From Sympetrum striolatum (lineage: Eukaryota; Arthropoda; Insecta; Odonata; Libellulidae), in the NCBI GenBank assembly GCA_947579665.1, contig OX388352.1:34094216-34158215 (forward strand): DNA of 64,000 bases, in the 5' to 3' direction. A program made the translations under genes and the position numbers. Under the pieces are notes generated by a model. That model saw only the letters and a program-made list of their open reading frames with translations, did not search any database and was not told the origin of the DNA. This document shows positions 33,204-43,374 of this stretch, piece after piece; position 1 is the first letter of the stretch, and every line of letters begins with the position of its first letter.

Positions 33204-34345
33204 GAGTGCAATGTAGCTTGCATACTGCAAGCAGATCGGCAATATTATTTTATTTAGGCATCATATTGAGACGGTCCTCAAAAGAAAGAAAAAAAGGATT
33301 GAAAATATTCTTAAAATTCGCTTCAATTGTAGCGTCTTGCATCGAACCGGGGTCTTCCTGGTGAACTTACTAAGCGGCACAATAGAAGATCACTATATCT
33401 AACTATGTGTGAAAATTCAAGCAGAAATATTTGCTACAACTGCTTCAAACGACGATGTACTTTTCACGAAAGTAAATTGCTCTCTGGATTCGAACCAAGG
33501 ACGATCGTGGGAATCTAGAACATGTTCCTGAAATGTATCTATAATTTATATCTGTATGCTGAATTTCAAGTTTCTAAATAATTGGGAAATTGTACCAAAA
33601 AATTCTTAAAAATCGGATCATTTACTGATTGTAGAGACGCCTGGTGGTGAAACCAGGAAACATTGGTAGCTGTGAATTCACAGTTTGATTAGTAATGACT
33701 TGATCTTATCTCATGCAAAGTTTCAAGTAGATATAATATCGGGAAGCACCTAAAATGTGTTTCCGTAATCTCCATAAGAAATGCATAGAGGAATGTAAAT
33801 GGCCCTCTGGGATCGAACCAAGGACCATAAGGGAATATGTAAAATTTGATTATGAAATATAATTATAATATCTAACGCCATGCCGAATTTCAAGTTTCTA
33901 TGCCATCGGAAAAGGGTTAAAAAAAAATCTTAAAAATCGCCGCAATGCATTTTAAACGGCCGATATTTGCCCCAACCTAGCATCGAACCAAGGATAATAT
34001 TCGTAGATGTCTTTATGGTTTCCTTTTGATATGCGCGGCATCTAGCGATACCTCGAGTTTCAACTCTCTCCTTTTCCGGTAAGTGCCTCAAATAAATTTT
34101 CGAAAATCCCCGCCATGTAATCTTATGGGGAAAATCGCGACTTTGGGGCCTTCTGGAATCGAACCCATGACACCGAGGTTCAAAGTCGGCTTTTTCCTGG
34201 AAGTTACACGTTTTGGCCAATATGTCGTAAAAATTTCAAGGCATTGGCACTTGTGGAACATGGTTAGAATTTTGATCCCCTATGAATGTATATCTTATCT
34301 ATTAAATATAGATGCTTCTCCGGATTCATTCAAGGATATAGATAG
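33112..34345 (-). repeat. Six-B-box repeat, unit 1 (inverted)
   Basis: Reverse complement of the three units that follow. Its end hairpin GCTTGCATACTGCAAGC is at 33216-33232, and the start with AAAATTTTGATCCCC-like sequence is near 34275. Inverted B-box-like motifs stand at 33340, 33486, 33643 (degenerate), 33809, 33979 and 34155, about 150-175 bases apart. AT and TA dinucleotide runs (33119-33140, 33170-33202) and the CTATTATATATAGACGCTTC / CTCCGG signature lie at its outer end, and the same signature recurs at 34297-34325 at the head-to-head junction. No coding frame. Confidence 0.85.
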
Positions 34346-34364
34346 ATAGATAGATAGGATACTA

Positions 34365-35462
34365 ATTCACAGCCTAAACTATAAGCGTCATCGACTTGAA
34401 ATTTTTACGACGTATTGGCCAAAACGTATAACCGCCAGAAAAATTGCAGTTTTAAACCTCAGTGTCATGGGTTCGATTCCAGAAGGCCCCAAAGTCGCGA
34501 TTTTCCCCATAAGATTACATGGCAGGGATTTTCGAAAATTTATTTGAGGCACTTCCCGGAAAAGGAGAGAGTTGAAACTCAAGGGATCGCAAGAAGCCGT
34601 GCATATCCAACGAAAATCAAAAAGACATCGCCGAATATGGTCTATGGTTCGATGCTAGGTCGGGGCAAAAATCGGCCGTTTAAAATGCATTGTGGCGAAT
34701 TTGAAGATTTTTTTTGGATCCTTTCCCGATAACATGGATACTTGAAACTCGGCACGTGGATATATATGTTGAATATATTTCATAATTAAATTTTACATTT
34801 TCGCTGATGGTCCTTGGTTCGATCCCAGAGGGCCATTTGCACTTCTCAATGCATTTCTTACGGAGATAACGGAAACAAATTTAGGTACTTCCCGGCATGT
34901 TATCGACTTCAAACTTTGCATGATAGAAGAGCAAGTCTTTACAAATCAAACTGTGAATTCACAGAATACAATATATCCTGGGTTCGACACCAGGTGTCTC
35001 TGCAATCAGAAGTTGATCCGATTTTTAGGAATGATTTTGAATCCTTTCCCAATAATATAGAAATTCGAAATTTGGCATATACATTGATATCATAAATAAC
35101 TTTCAGAAACATTCCTTAGATTTCCAAGATCGTCCTTGGTTCGAATCCAGAGAGCCATTTACATTCGTGAAAATTCGAACGTGTTTTGAGGCAGTTGTAG
35201 CCAATATTTCTGCTTGAATTTTCACACATAGTTAGAGATGGTGATCTTCTATTGTGCTGCATAGTAAGTTCACAGTAAAGATCCGGGTTCGATGCCAGAC
35301 GATAAAATGTCAGCGAATTTTAAGAAAAATTCCATTCATTTTTTTTCTTTTGAGGACTGTCCTGATATGATGCCGATATGAAATTAGTATTGCCGATCTG
35401 CTTGCAGTATGCAAGCAACATTTTACTCGTATATCTATTATATATAGACGCTTCTCCGGATA
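34365..35462 (+). repeat. Six-B-box repeat, unit 2
   Basis: Six diverged subrepeats of 147-178 bases, each with a T-arm-like motif: 34470 (GGTTCGATTCC), 34646 (GGTTCGATGCT), 34816 (GGTTCGATCCC), 34981 (GGTTCGACACC), 35138 (GGTTCGAATCC) and 35286 (GGTTCGATGCC). Five fit GGTTCGANNCC exactly. Each subrepeat also has a TTCCCGATAACATGG-type block and a CTTGAAACTCGGCA-type block upstream of its motif. The unit ends with the hairpin at 35400-35416 and the AGACGCTTCTCCGG signature, given twice (about 35447 and 35478). Confidence 0.9.
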
Positions 35463-35509
35463 TCTATTATATATAGACGCTTCTCCGGATATACTTATAT
35501 ATATATACA

Positions 35510-36600
35510 CTGGGGATCAAAAGTCTAACCATGTTCCACAAGAGCCACCGACTTGAAATTTTTACCACGTTATGGCCATGACGTGTAATCTCCAGGAAAA
35601 ATCCGACTTTGAACCTCGGTGTCATGGGTTCGATTCCAGAAGGCCCCAAAGTCGCGATTTTCCCCATAAGATTACATGGCGGGTATTTTCGAAAATTTTT
35701 TTGAGGCATTTCCCGGAAAGGTAGAGAGTTGAAATTTGAGGGACCGCTAGAAGCCCTGCATATCCAACGAAAATCAAAAAAACGTCTTCGAATATTGTCC
35801 ATGGTTCGATGCTAGGTTGGTGAAAATATCGGCCGTTTAAAATGCACTGCGGCGATTTTTATGATTTTTTTTGGATCCTTTCCCGATAACATGGATACTT
35901 GAAACTCGACACGTGGATAGATATTATGAACATATTTCATAATAAAATTTTATGTGTGCGCTGATGGTCCTTGGTTCGATCCCAGACGGAGATTTGCACT
36001 CCTCAATGCATTTCTTACGGAGATAACGGAAACAAAATTTAGGTTATTCCCGGCATGCTATCGACTTCAAACTTTGCATTATATAAAAGCAAGTCTTTAT
36101 AAATCAAACTGTGCATTCACAGCTACCAATATTTCCTGGGTTTGACACCAGGTGTCTCTGAAATCAGAAGTTAATCCGATATTTAGGAATTATTTTGAAA
36201 CCTTTCCCAATTATATAGAAACTTTAAATTAGGCATATAGATAGAGATCATTAATAACTTTCAGAAACATGTTTTAGATTTCCAAGATCGTCCTTGGTTC
36301 GAGTCCCGTGAGCCATTTACATTCGTGAAAATTAGAACGTCTTTTGAGGCTGTTGCAGCCAATATATCTATTAGAATTTTCACACATAGTTAGAGATGGT
36401 GATCTTCTAATGTGTTTCATAGTAGGTTTACCAGAAGGACCCGGGTTCGATGCCAGACGATGAAATTTCAGCGAATTTTAAGAAAAAGTTAAATCCTTTT
36501 TTTTTTTCTTTTGAGGACCGTCCCGATATGATGCCGATATGAAATTAGTATTACCGATCTGCTTGCAGTATGCAAGCAACATTTTACTCGTACCTATATA
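35510..36600 (+). repeat. Six-B-box repeat, unit 3
   Basis: Begins ATCAAAAGTCTAACCATG and follows unit 2 along its whole length. Motifs lie at 35627, 35803, 35973, 36139 (GGTTTGACACC), 36296 (GGTTCGAGTCC) and 36444. Sequence between motifs is mostly conserved with unit 2 by eye. The end hairpin GCTTGCAGTATGCAAGC is at 36561-36577, followed by ACACACTCACTCATTCATTC. Frames of about 100 codons reading through motif 1 recur in each unit but carry no motif and are not positionally conserved. Confidence 0.9.
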
Positions 36601-36624
36601 CACACTCACTCATTCATTCATTCA

Positions 36625-37725
36625 TAGGGCATCAAAAGTCTAAGCATGTTCCACAAGAGCCACTGACTTGAAATTTTTACGACATATTCGCCATATCGTG
36701 TAACCTCCAGAAAAAATCCGACTTTGAACCTCAGTGTCATGGGTTCAATTCCAGAAGGCCCCAAAGTCCCGATTTTCCCCATAAGGATATATGGTGAAGA
36801 TTTTCGAAAATTTTTTTGAGGCACTTCTCGGAAAGGTAGAAAATTGAAATTCGAGGGATCGCTAGATGCCGTGGATACCCAACGAAAATAAAAAAGACAT
36901 TGCCGAACATGGTCCATGGTTCGATGCTAGGTTGGGGCAAAAATCGGCCGTTTAAAATGCATTGCGGCGATTTTTAAGATTTTTTTTGAATCCTTTCCCG
37001 ATAACATAGATACTTGAAACTCGGCACGTGTATAGATATCATGAATATGTTTCATAATCAAATTTTACATATACGCTGATGGTCCTTGGTTCGATCCCAG
37101 AGGGCCATTTGCATTTCTCAATGCATTTCTTACGGAGATAACGGAAACAATATTTAGGCACTTCCCGGCATGCTATCGACTTCAAACTTTGCATATTAGT
37201 AGAGCAAGTCGTTAGAAATCAAACTGGGCATTCACGGCTATCAATGTGTCCTGGGTTCGACACCAGGTGTCTCTGCAATCAGAAGTTGATCCGATTTTTA
37301 GGAATTATTTTGAAACCGTTCCCAATAATTTAGAAACTTGAAATTCGGCAAATAGATAGAGATCATAAATAACTTTCAGAAACATTTTTTAGATTTCCAA
37401 GATCGTCCTTGGTTCGAATCCAGAGAGCCATTTAAATTCGTGAAAATTAGAACGTCTTTTGAGGCAGTTGTAGCCCATATTTCTGCTTGAATTTTCTCTT
37501 ATAGTTAGATATAGTGATCTTCTATTGTGCCGCTTAGTAAGTTCACCAGGAAGACCCGGGTTCGATGTAAGACGCTAAAACTGAAGCGAATTTTAAGAAT
37601 ATTTTCAATCCTTTTTTTTTTCTTTTGAGGACCGTCTCGATATGATGCCGAAATAAAATAATATTGCCGATCTGCTTGCAGTATGCAAGCTACATTGCAC
37701 TCGTATATATATATATATATATATA
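36625..37725 (+). repeat. Six-B-box repeat, unit 4
   Basis: Begins AGGGCATCAAAAGTCTAAGC. Motifs lie at 36742 (GGTTCAATTCC), 36918, 37088, 37254, 37411 and 37559 (GGTTCGATGTA). The hairpin GCTTGCAGTATGCAAGC is at 37674-37690, followed by ACTCGTATATATATA, which ends the cluster. The RNase H-bearing LINE begins just after. Confidence 0.9.
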
Positions 37726-37734
37726 TATTGGGTG

Positions 37735-39867
37735 GTTCAAAGACAGAAATGGCCTGTGCATCTGGAATAAAAACTACCCAAAACCTTCTCTCCAATGAAA
37801 AGCTACCTTAATATCATCAAGCTCTCGTTAGATAACAATGAGTCCTGGGATACTTCACACATTGTCTGAGGTGAACCTGTGAGTACACTGTAAGCTATTT
37901 TGTTCTTTGACTCATTACATCCTATTGTTCAGGACTTACATTTCAACCTCATCCATCTGGCGTCAATGGGAATTAAAATACACTTTTGCTGGGTTCCTGG
38001 AAAAGTCGGAATCAGAGGGAATGAACTGGCTGATGCTGCAGCCAAGGAAACCCTTGGAAAAGCAACTATAGATGCACCATACTTGATTTTAAAAGAGTTC
38101 CTAAATGTCTTCCCACTTATCATTTTGAAACAATGGCTGGACTCATGGCTGACCATCCAAAATAATAAGTTGTACAAGATAAAGACTGTTTCAGACCCTT
38201 GGTCTTCCCTTATCAGAAATAAAAAACAAGAGTTTTAGTGATCACATGCTTGAGTATAGAGCATTCTGCACTGACAGTAGAGGTCTGCATGGGCCGAAAA
38301 TTTCAACCCAAGCCCGGCTCGGCCCGTCCATTGTTGAGCCCGAGCCCAGCCTGGCCCGAACATAGGAAAAAATTTCGAGCCCGAGCCCGGCCCGGCCCGA
38401 GCGTAGGAAAAAATTTTTGAGCCCGGCCCGGCCCGAAGGTAGAAACAGTGCATTTATTTTACTTCTTCAGCAATTTTGCGAATCCCGGCTAATCGGATTT
38501 TTCCGGTTAGGGAATGGTCGTCTGTGTATGTAGTGTGTGTGTGTGTGCGTGTGTGTGAGAATATTATATAAAATTAAAATATTAATAAAAATGCAAAAAA
38601 AGGAATAAAATTAATAAAAAAAGGTGTTTATTGGAGGAATAGCCTTCATGGGCTAAAATTCGCCCATAAAAAAGACGGCATTATTATTATTATTATTACA
38701 TTGTTGTAATTTACATTATATGATAAGGCTGGCGGTCGCACAAAGGCTCCGTCACATGCTACTTACATAATAAAAACTTATCTGAATAATTAAATGCCTA
38801 GTAGAAGTGTTTTGGTTAATAGGTTCTATGTTTCTACTCATTAAATATAATTCCAATATTAGAAGTATACGTTGCTATAAATAAGGCTAGGTTGCTGATG
38901 ACGCTTTAAAATATTGTTCTCCCATCTATCGGGTTGATCTACACTATCTATTCTAATGGTGAAAACCTTATCTATTAATTCAACAATCACTTCGGTTGTC
39001 CATGAGAATTCTTTTGTTTACAACCTCAAACTTTCCCGGAATGTTTCGTTTATTTCATCACTGTTCTCGCAATTCAAATAAAAAGCAATATTCCACGACA
39101 GAAATAAAAGTATTCATTCAATTTCCTTTCTTTTGGTACTTGTCACGACTTCTTTTACTAAATTAATTTTGCAAAAGAAACAAACCCTGATTGCGATAAA
39201 AATGAGATTAACGTGCCAACACTATGGAAATTTATTCATGGGCCCAGGCCCGGCCCAGGCCCGGCCCGAGCCCGATAGACTGCCTGCTTACCCAGCCCGA
39301 GCCCGGCCCATGCAGACCTCTAACTGACAGCTCTTCAGGCAAGAGAAGATTCTGAAATATTGGGGTCATTGCAACTCCCACCTAACTATAAGACACCTTC
39401 TGACTGATTATACCAAATACTAATGCATTAGAAATGGAGATTTCCAACGTCAGCTCAGGGACCTTCTGGAAGGTAACCAAATTAAAGTAGACTTTTTCAT
39501 TAAATTCCTAACTGAAGCAAAATTAATTCATCAGGAAGAAAAAAATATAAAATTTTATGATGTTAAAACCTAGAATATAAGCATTAATAAAAATATTCTG
39601 AAATATAAATTTTTCTCAATTTAAAACTACCTCGTACATATATCAACTGAGCATACGGTGAAACTTGACCTTTAATGTTGATCGACATAATTAACCTTAC
39701 CTGTATAACTTTTTCAATCTCATTCCTGAGGATGTCCATTGTGTTCTTTTAACTATAGATATCCATTTCTTGTCCATTATTATCCTATTGATCAATCTAA
39801 GTTCCATATGGTAAGGTTAACGGGAAGGGATCTTTCTTTAAAAAGAAACCAGTAAAATAAATATTTT
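37735..39867 (+). mobile_element. 5'-truncated LINE with RNase H, split by a GC-rich hAT MITE
   Basis: The frame at 37900-38238 reads LFFDSLHPIVQDL then FCWVPGKVGIRGNELADAAA, the C-terminal half of a LINE-encoded RNase H (GNELAD with the last catalytic Asp). The frame breaks near 38238. The MITE 38278-39322 interrupts the downstream coding part. Beyond it 39372-39560 translates as HLTIRHLLTDYTKY, then RDLLEGNQIKVDFFIKFLTE, the Cys-type tail of the polyprotein. The 3' UTR ends GAAACCAGTAAAATAAATAT at about 39867. The same 3' end recurs at 44337-44829. RT and endonuclease are missing. Confidence 0.85.
38278..39322. mobile_element. GC-rich-ended hAT MITE, 8-bp TSD
   Basis: Terminal inverted repeats TAGAGGTCTGCATGGGCCG and its exact inverse CGGCCCATGCAGACCTCTA. 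Perfect duplications ACTGACAG flank it at 38270-38277 and 39323-39330. Subterminal regions consist of repeated GCCCGAGCCCGGCC-type units (38310-38430 and 39243-39310), facing each other, around an AT-rich core with a GT run (38520-38558) and an ATT run (38672-38697). No transposase. The 8-base duplication and TAGAGGTCTGC end place it with hAT. Confidence 0.93.
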
Positions 39868-39899
39868 ACTCTGGTATATTGGTCTTTAAATTATTTGTC

Positions 39900-40025
39900 A
39901 TTGTTACATAGATATCCAGGATGGAAATGAAAGAGAATACGTCTGCCATAGCCAGGGATTGGACTGGGTCTCCTAATTGCCGGTCAGTTGCTCTAACCAC
40001 TAAGCTACCATGACAGCACAATCTT
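39900..40025 (-). repeat. tRNA-derived SINE
   Basis: On the minus strand the sequence starts near 40018 with GTGCTGTCATGG. A good Pol III A box follows, TAGCTTAGTGGTTAGAGC (about 39990-40007). About 35 bases on is a weaker B box, AGTCCAATCCC. The spacing is tRNA-like and a non-tRNA body follows. It separates the RNase H LINE from the truncated 3' end of the copia element, and probably helped remove the missing LTR. Confidence 0.7.
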
Positions 40026-40385
40026 CCCTTCATTTCCAAGAGTTATGATGGAGTGGAAGTGTGGTGGAGGGTCCATCAAAGATGGCTTTGCCCTCCGTAC
40101 ACGCACAAGCATCATAGATGTCCTCCTCCTTAATCTAAATACATCCACACAGTTTAAGATACCTAAGGAAAAATGAGGAACTAAGGCATCACAACTAAAC
40201 ACAGAGCTTTTACAGATTTTCAACCTTAGATCTACCTAAAGTTTAATTCAACATGTCTGCCACCATGTCTTCTATTTAAACCTTTAAGCGGACTGGTTAT
40301 CATGAAACAAAACAATACCCAAGTTTTTCACCAGTCAGTTCGCACATGAAATTACGCAGATACAGTCCTTCTCGGGCAGCTTGAG

Positions 40386-41774
40386 TCAAAGCCATATACT
40401 CTGCCTCAGTGCTGATAAGGCAACAGTCTGTTGTTTACGAATCTCCCATGAAACAACACAATCATTCACATTGTACACAAAACCAGTATATGACCTTCTG
40501 TCCATAGTGTCATTTCTCCAAACCTCATCTGCAAAGCCAACCAAACCTTCACCATTGTCACTAAACATCAAAAACAGTTCCTTGGTTGCTTGAAGATAAC
40601 GCAACACACTTTTTGCACTTATCCAGTGTTCAGTGCCATGACAATTATTAAACTGACTCAAAAAACTGGTGACATAAGCAATATCAGGCCTGCTGGTAAT
40701 AGAGAGATACATCAAACAGCCAATTAAATTCTGATAAGGAACAATTTCACACTTGTCACTCTTGGTCAAGACCTTACCTAGATCCATGGGGGTAAAAACA
40801 GGTTTACAGTCAGACATACTGAACTTTCCTAATACCTTTTTAATATACTTTTCATTATCAACATATATATCACTTCCCACATATCTAACTCTCATCCCAA
40901 GAGCAAGAGAAGCCTTTCCCAAATCCTTCATTTTGAATTTTTCCATCAAATTTTCCTTAAGCCTTTGCTTTTCTTCACAGTCATTATAAAACAAAAACAT
41001 ATCATCTACATACAAAGCTATGTACAAAGCTACATACAATACTTTGTAATAAACACAAGGTTCAATTTTGGACTGTTTAAAATTCATCTCAATCAAAATA
41101 CCATGAATTTCATAATACCAAGCTCTAGCAGCTTGCTTCAGTCCATAAATTGCTCTTTGCAGCTTGCACACCTTTTCCTCATTGCCTTTAGATATAAACT
41201 CCTCAGGCTGAGCCATGTAAATTTCCTCATGCAAATTACCATTCAGGAAAGCAGTAATAACATCCCAGTGATCTATATTTAACTTACATTTCACTGCCAT
41301 AGCCACCAAAACCCTAATGCTAGAGTTTCTTACCACAGGAGAAAACGTTTCCTCATAATCAACTCCATACTTTTGAGTATAACCTTTTGCTACTAATCTG
41401 GCCTTATACCTTGTTATGTAACCATCACTATCCCTCTTTTTCCCAAACGCCCATTTGCACTTCACAATGGACTTGCCACTTGGAAGATCAACCAAGGTCC
41501 ATGCATCATTTAACATTAAAGAATCAAACTCACTCTGCATGGCCTCCTTCCATTTTCCCCTCTCTGGGGATGCTAAAGCCTCTAACACAGTCTGTGCAAT
41601 ATCATCTACAATTACACTGTACAAATGAAAATCTGAGAAATCTCTTGCCACTCTCTCACTTAGAGAGTATCTTCTCTCCTCCTCAACCACATTTCCTCTG
41701 TCTCCATTATTTAGCACATACTCCAACTTTTGATCAGTCTCTGGCTCCTCTACAGCATGCTGATCTCCATGCAT
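40386..41774 (-). CDS. Copia reverse transcriptase and partial RNase H
   Basis: A 462-residue open frame. The RT core is intact by eye: KWAFGKKRDSDGYITRYKAR (107-126), GVDYEETFSPVVR, WDVITAFLNG (170-179, motif A Asp 171), LYVDDM (255-260, catalytic Asp pair), KMKDLGKASLALGM and YLSITSRPDIAY. RNase H follows with VGFADEVW and RRSYTGFVY, then breaks after TVALSA by a frameshift near 40400. In the other frame the expected AEYMAL-type residues follow. In the tRNA-primer region just before the YVDD box, YVALYIALY looks like a short duplication. The upstream ORF overlaps the start in another frame. The enzyme would copy element RNA in cytoplasmic particles. Confidence 0.85.
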   Translation of the reverse strand: MHGDQHAVEEPETDQKLEYVLNNGDRGNVVEEERRYSLSERVARDFSDFHLYSVIVDDIAQTVLEALASPERGKWKEAMQSEFDSLMLNDAWTLVDLPSGKSIVKCKWAFGKKRDSDGYITRYKARLVAKGYTQKYGVDYEETFSPVVRNSSIRVLVAMAVKCKLNIDHWDVITAFLNGNLHEEIYMAQPEEFISKGNEEKVCKLQRAIYGLKQAARAWYYEIHGILIEMNFKQSKIEPCVYYKVLYVALYIALYVDDMFLFYNDCEEKQRLKENLMEKFKMKDLGKASLALGMRVRYVGSDIYVDNEKYIKKVLGKFSMSDCKPVFTPMDLGKVLTKSDKCEIVPYQNLIGCLMYLSITSRPDIAYVTSFLSQFNNCHGTEHWISAKSVLRYLQATKELFLMFSDNGEGLVGFADEVWRNDTMDRRSYTGFVYNVNDCVVSWEIRKQQTVALSALRQSIWL

Positions 41775-43237
41775 TTCCCTGGTAAAGTCTTCCCCTCACC
41801 ACTGAGGAATGGACTATTCAGCTCCTGTGGAACTTCCAATCTGCATCTCTCTCTTTCCAAGATGACTGGAAACCTGTTTTCTAAGAAGAAAACATCCCGA
41901 GCACAAGACAACATTCTTGGATCATATGGATACAATGACCTGTACCCATTCTCATTGACGCTGTAGCCCACAAATATTGTCTCCGATTGCCTTACACTCA
42001 CTTTCGTCTTGCAAAATTCTCCTTTTATCGAACCAATGTCCTCCACATCTAATTTATAAAGTCCTCCCACATTTGTTGCAGTAGCAACTGTCCGACCTTC
42101 GATGTACCGACTGACATCCTTAAGGATTGCACATTTTTCCTTTGAAAAAACAACAGTGAGGCCCTTTTGCACAATCTGACTCACCGAGAGTAAATTCGTC
42201 GCCAATCCAGGAACAAACACAACATCGGAAATCCTGTTTATATCATTTCCGCTGCTTAACTTAACGTCAACACTCCCGCGACCACCGTTGCGGATAGTTA
42301 CATTATTCGCCAACGTAACTTCTAATCCCCTTGGGTCCTCCTTAAATTCTCCCAACCAGTTCTTTTGAGAAGTCATGTGAGCTGTTGCTCCACTATCAAC
42401 ATACCATTCCCCCCGAATAACACTCACTGACAATGCTGTCAATAAACTCATATCATTGCGCTGGGTGGTATCGTTACTTCCCTTCTTCGGACATTCCGAG
42501 GATTTGTGCCCAGGCTGATGGCATCTGAAGCACTTGAACAGGAATTCTTTCTTCCCATACTTCACTTGAGCCTTGGAGTTGGGTTTCGACCGGGAATAGA
42601 ATGTCGCCTCTTCAGGTTGAGCATCTGACTTCTTTCGGCCCCACTTTTGAAGTAACTTCCCCTTCACTAACTCGGAAGTTATCTCCAATCCTGAATTATC
42701 AAGAGCCATTATAAGTGGACTATAATCTGGAGTTAAACCACTTAACATTATTGAGGCAAGCCAATCATCAGTGACTTTCGCGTCTATATCCGCGAGTTGT
42801 TGTGAAAGCGTCATTACCTTGGCTATATATTCTTCTATGTTTCGGAAGTTTTCCAGTCTACATTGCCATAGAGACCTCTGTAAACTAATTCGTCTGCCCC
42901 GTCCTTTGTCCTCGTAGGCCTTTCGCAGATTTTCCCATGCTTCTCTCGCCGTAGCCACGTTCCACACATGAGCGTAGCAACTTGTATCAACCAGTAAACA
43001 AATTAATGCCTTTGCTTTCCGGTCCTTCCTTGTATCAACAGCTTTAGGTGTTCCATCCTCAGCACGCTCGGGCTCGATGCATTCCCACAAGTCCTGGTGT
43101 TCCAAATAGTTGCATGCCAGGAACTTCCAATCTTGGTGATTTTGCATTCCCTTCAATTTTCCGATAGCTCCTGCAATTGAGTTACCCATAGAACATCTGC
43201 TTGCATCTTCAGCCATCTTCGAAAATTTCACCAACAC
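41750..43237 (-). CDS. Copia gag, protease and displaced integrase tail
   Basis: A 495-residue frame; Met 8 (MAEDASRCSMG) is the likelier start. Gag features: WKFLACNYLEHQDLWECIE (38-56) and a CCHC zinc knuckle CFRCHQPGHKSSEC (236-249) for RNA binding. The aspartic protease active site DSGATAHMT is at 281-289, with ILKD and GGLYKLD-type residues after it. The frame then jumps near residue 415 (about 41990) to SETIFVGYSVNENGYR, which normally lies after the integrase core. The HHCC finger and DDE catalytic domain are absent, an internal deletion of several hundred codons. The end of this frame overlaps the RT frame by 25 bases. Confidence 0.85.
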   Translation of the reverse strand: MLVKFSKMAEDASRCSMGNSIAGAIGKLKGMQNHQDWKFLACNYLEHQDLWECIEPERAEDGTPKAVDTRKDRKAKALICLLVDTSCYAHVWNVATAREAWENLRKAYEDKGRGRRISLQRSLWQCRLENFRNIEEYIAKVMTLSQQLADIDAKVTDDWLASIMLSGLTPDYSPLIMALDNSGLEITSELVKGKLLQKWGRKKSDAQPEEATFYSRSKPNSKAQVKYGKKEFLFKCFRCHQPGHKSSECPKKGSNDTTQRNDMSLLTALSVSVIRGEWYVDSGATAHMTSQKNWLGEFKEDPRGLEVTLANNVTIRNGGRGSVDVKLSSGNDINRISDVVFVPGLATNLLSVSQIVQKGLTVVFSKEKCAILKDVSRYIEGRTVATATNVGGLYKLDVEDIGSIKGEFCKTKVSVRQSETIFVGYSVNENGYRSLYPYDPRMLSCARDVFFLENRFPVILERERCRLEVPQELNSPFLSGEGKTLPGKCMEISML

Positions 43238-43360
43238 GTGACTTGAATATCACAGATTTTCACCTAAAATTACTATCTTCTCAGCCCTTACAGAATAATA
43301 TATTCTATCACCGATAATTACCGATGCACTGAGCAATGATTCTGTTGAATTTTACGTATC

Positions 43361-43374
43361 CTGGGCCCATAACC
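43361..43374 (-). promoter_or_regulatory. Primer-binding site for the initiator tRNA-Met half
   Basis: The minus strand reads GGTTATGGGCCCAG directly next to the LTR. It is complementary to the anticodon-stem region of initiator tRNA-Met (CTGGGCCCATAACC). Copia elements are known to prime from a cleaved 5' half of this tRNA rather than from its 3' end. Confidence 0.85.

Noticed and set aside
34083..36917. Recurring ~100-codon frames in the B-box units (GPSGIEPMTPRFK and similar)
   Set aside because: They appear on whichever strand the repeat lies, lack a consistent start or stop among units and show no codon-level conservation.
33112..37725. Array of tRNA genes or tRNA pseudogenes
   Set aside because: Only the T-loop-like motif is present; no A box, D-arm, anticodon arm or acceptor pairing could be found around any of the 24 sites.
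33112..37725. CRISPR-like array
   Set aside because: Repeats are long (about 165 bases) and diverged, with no short identical repeats or unique spacers, and the genome is eukaryotic.
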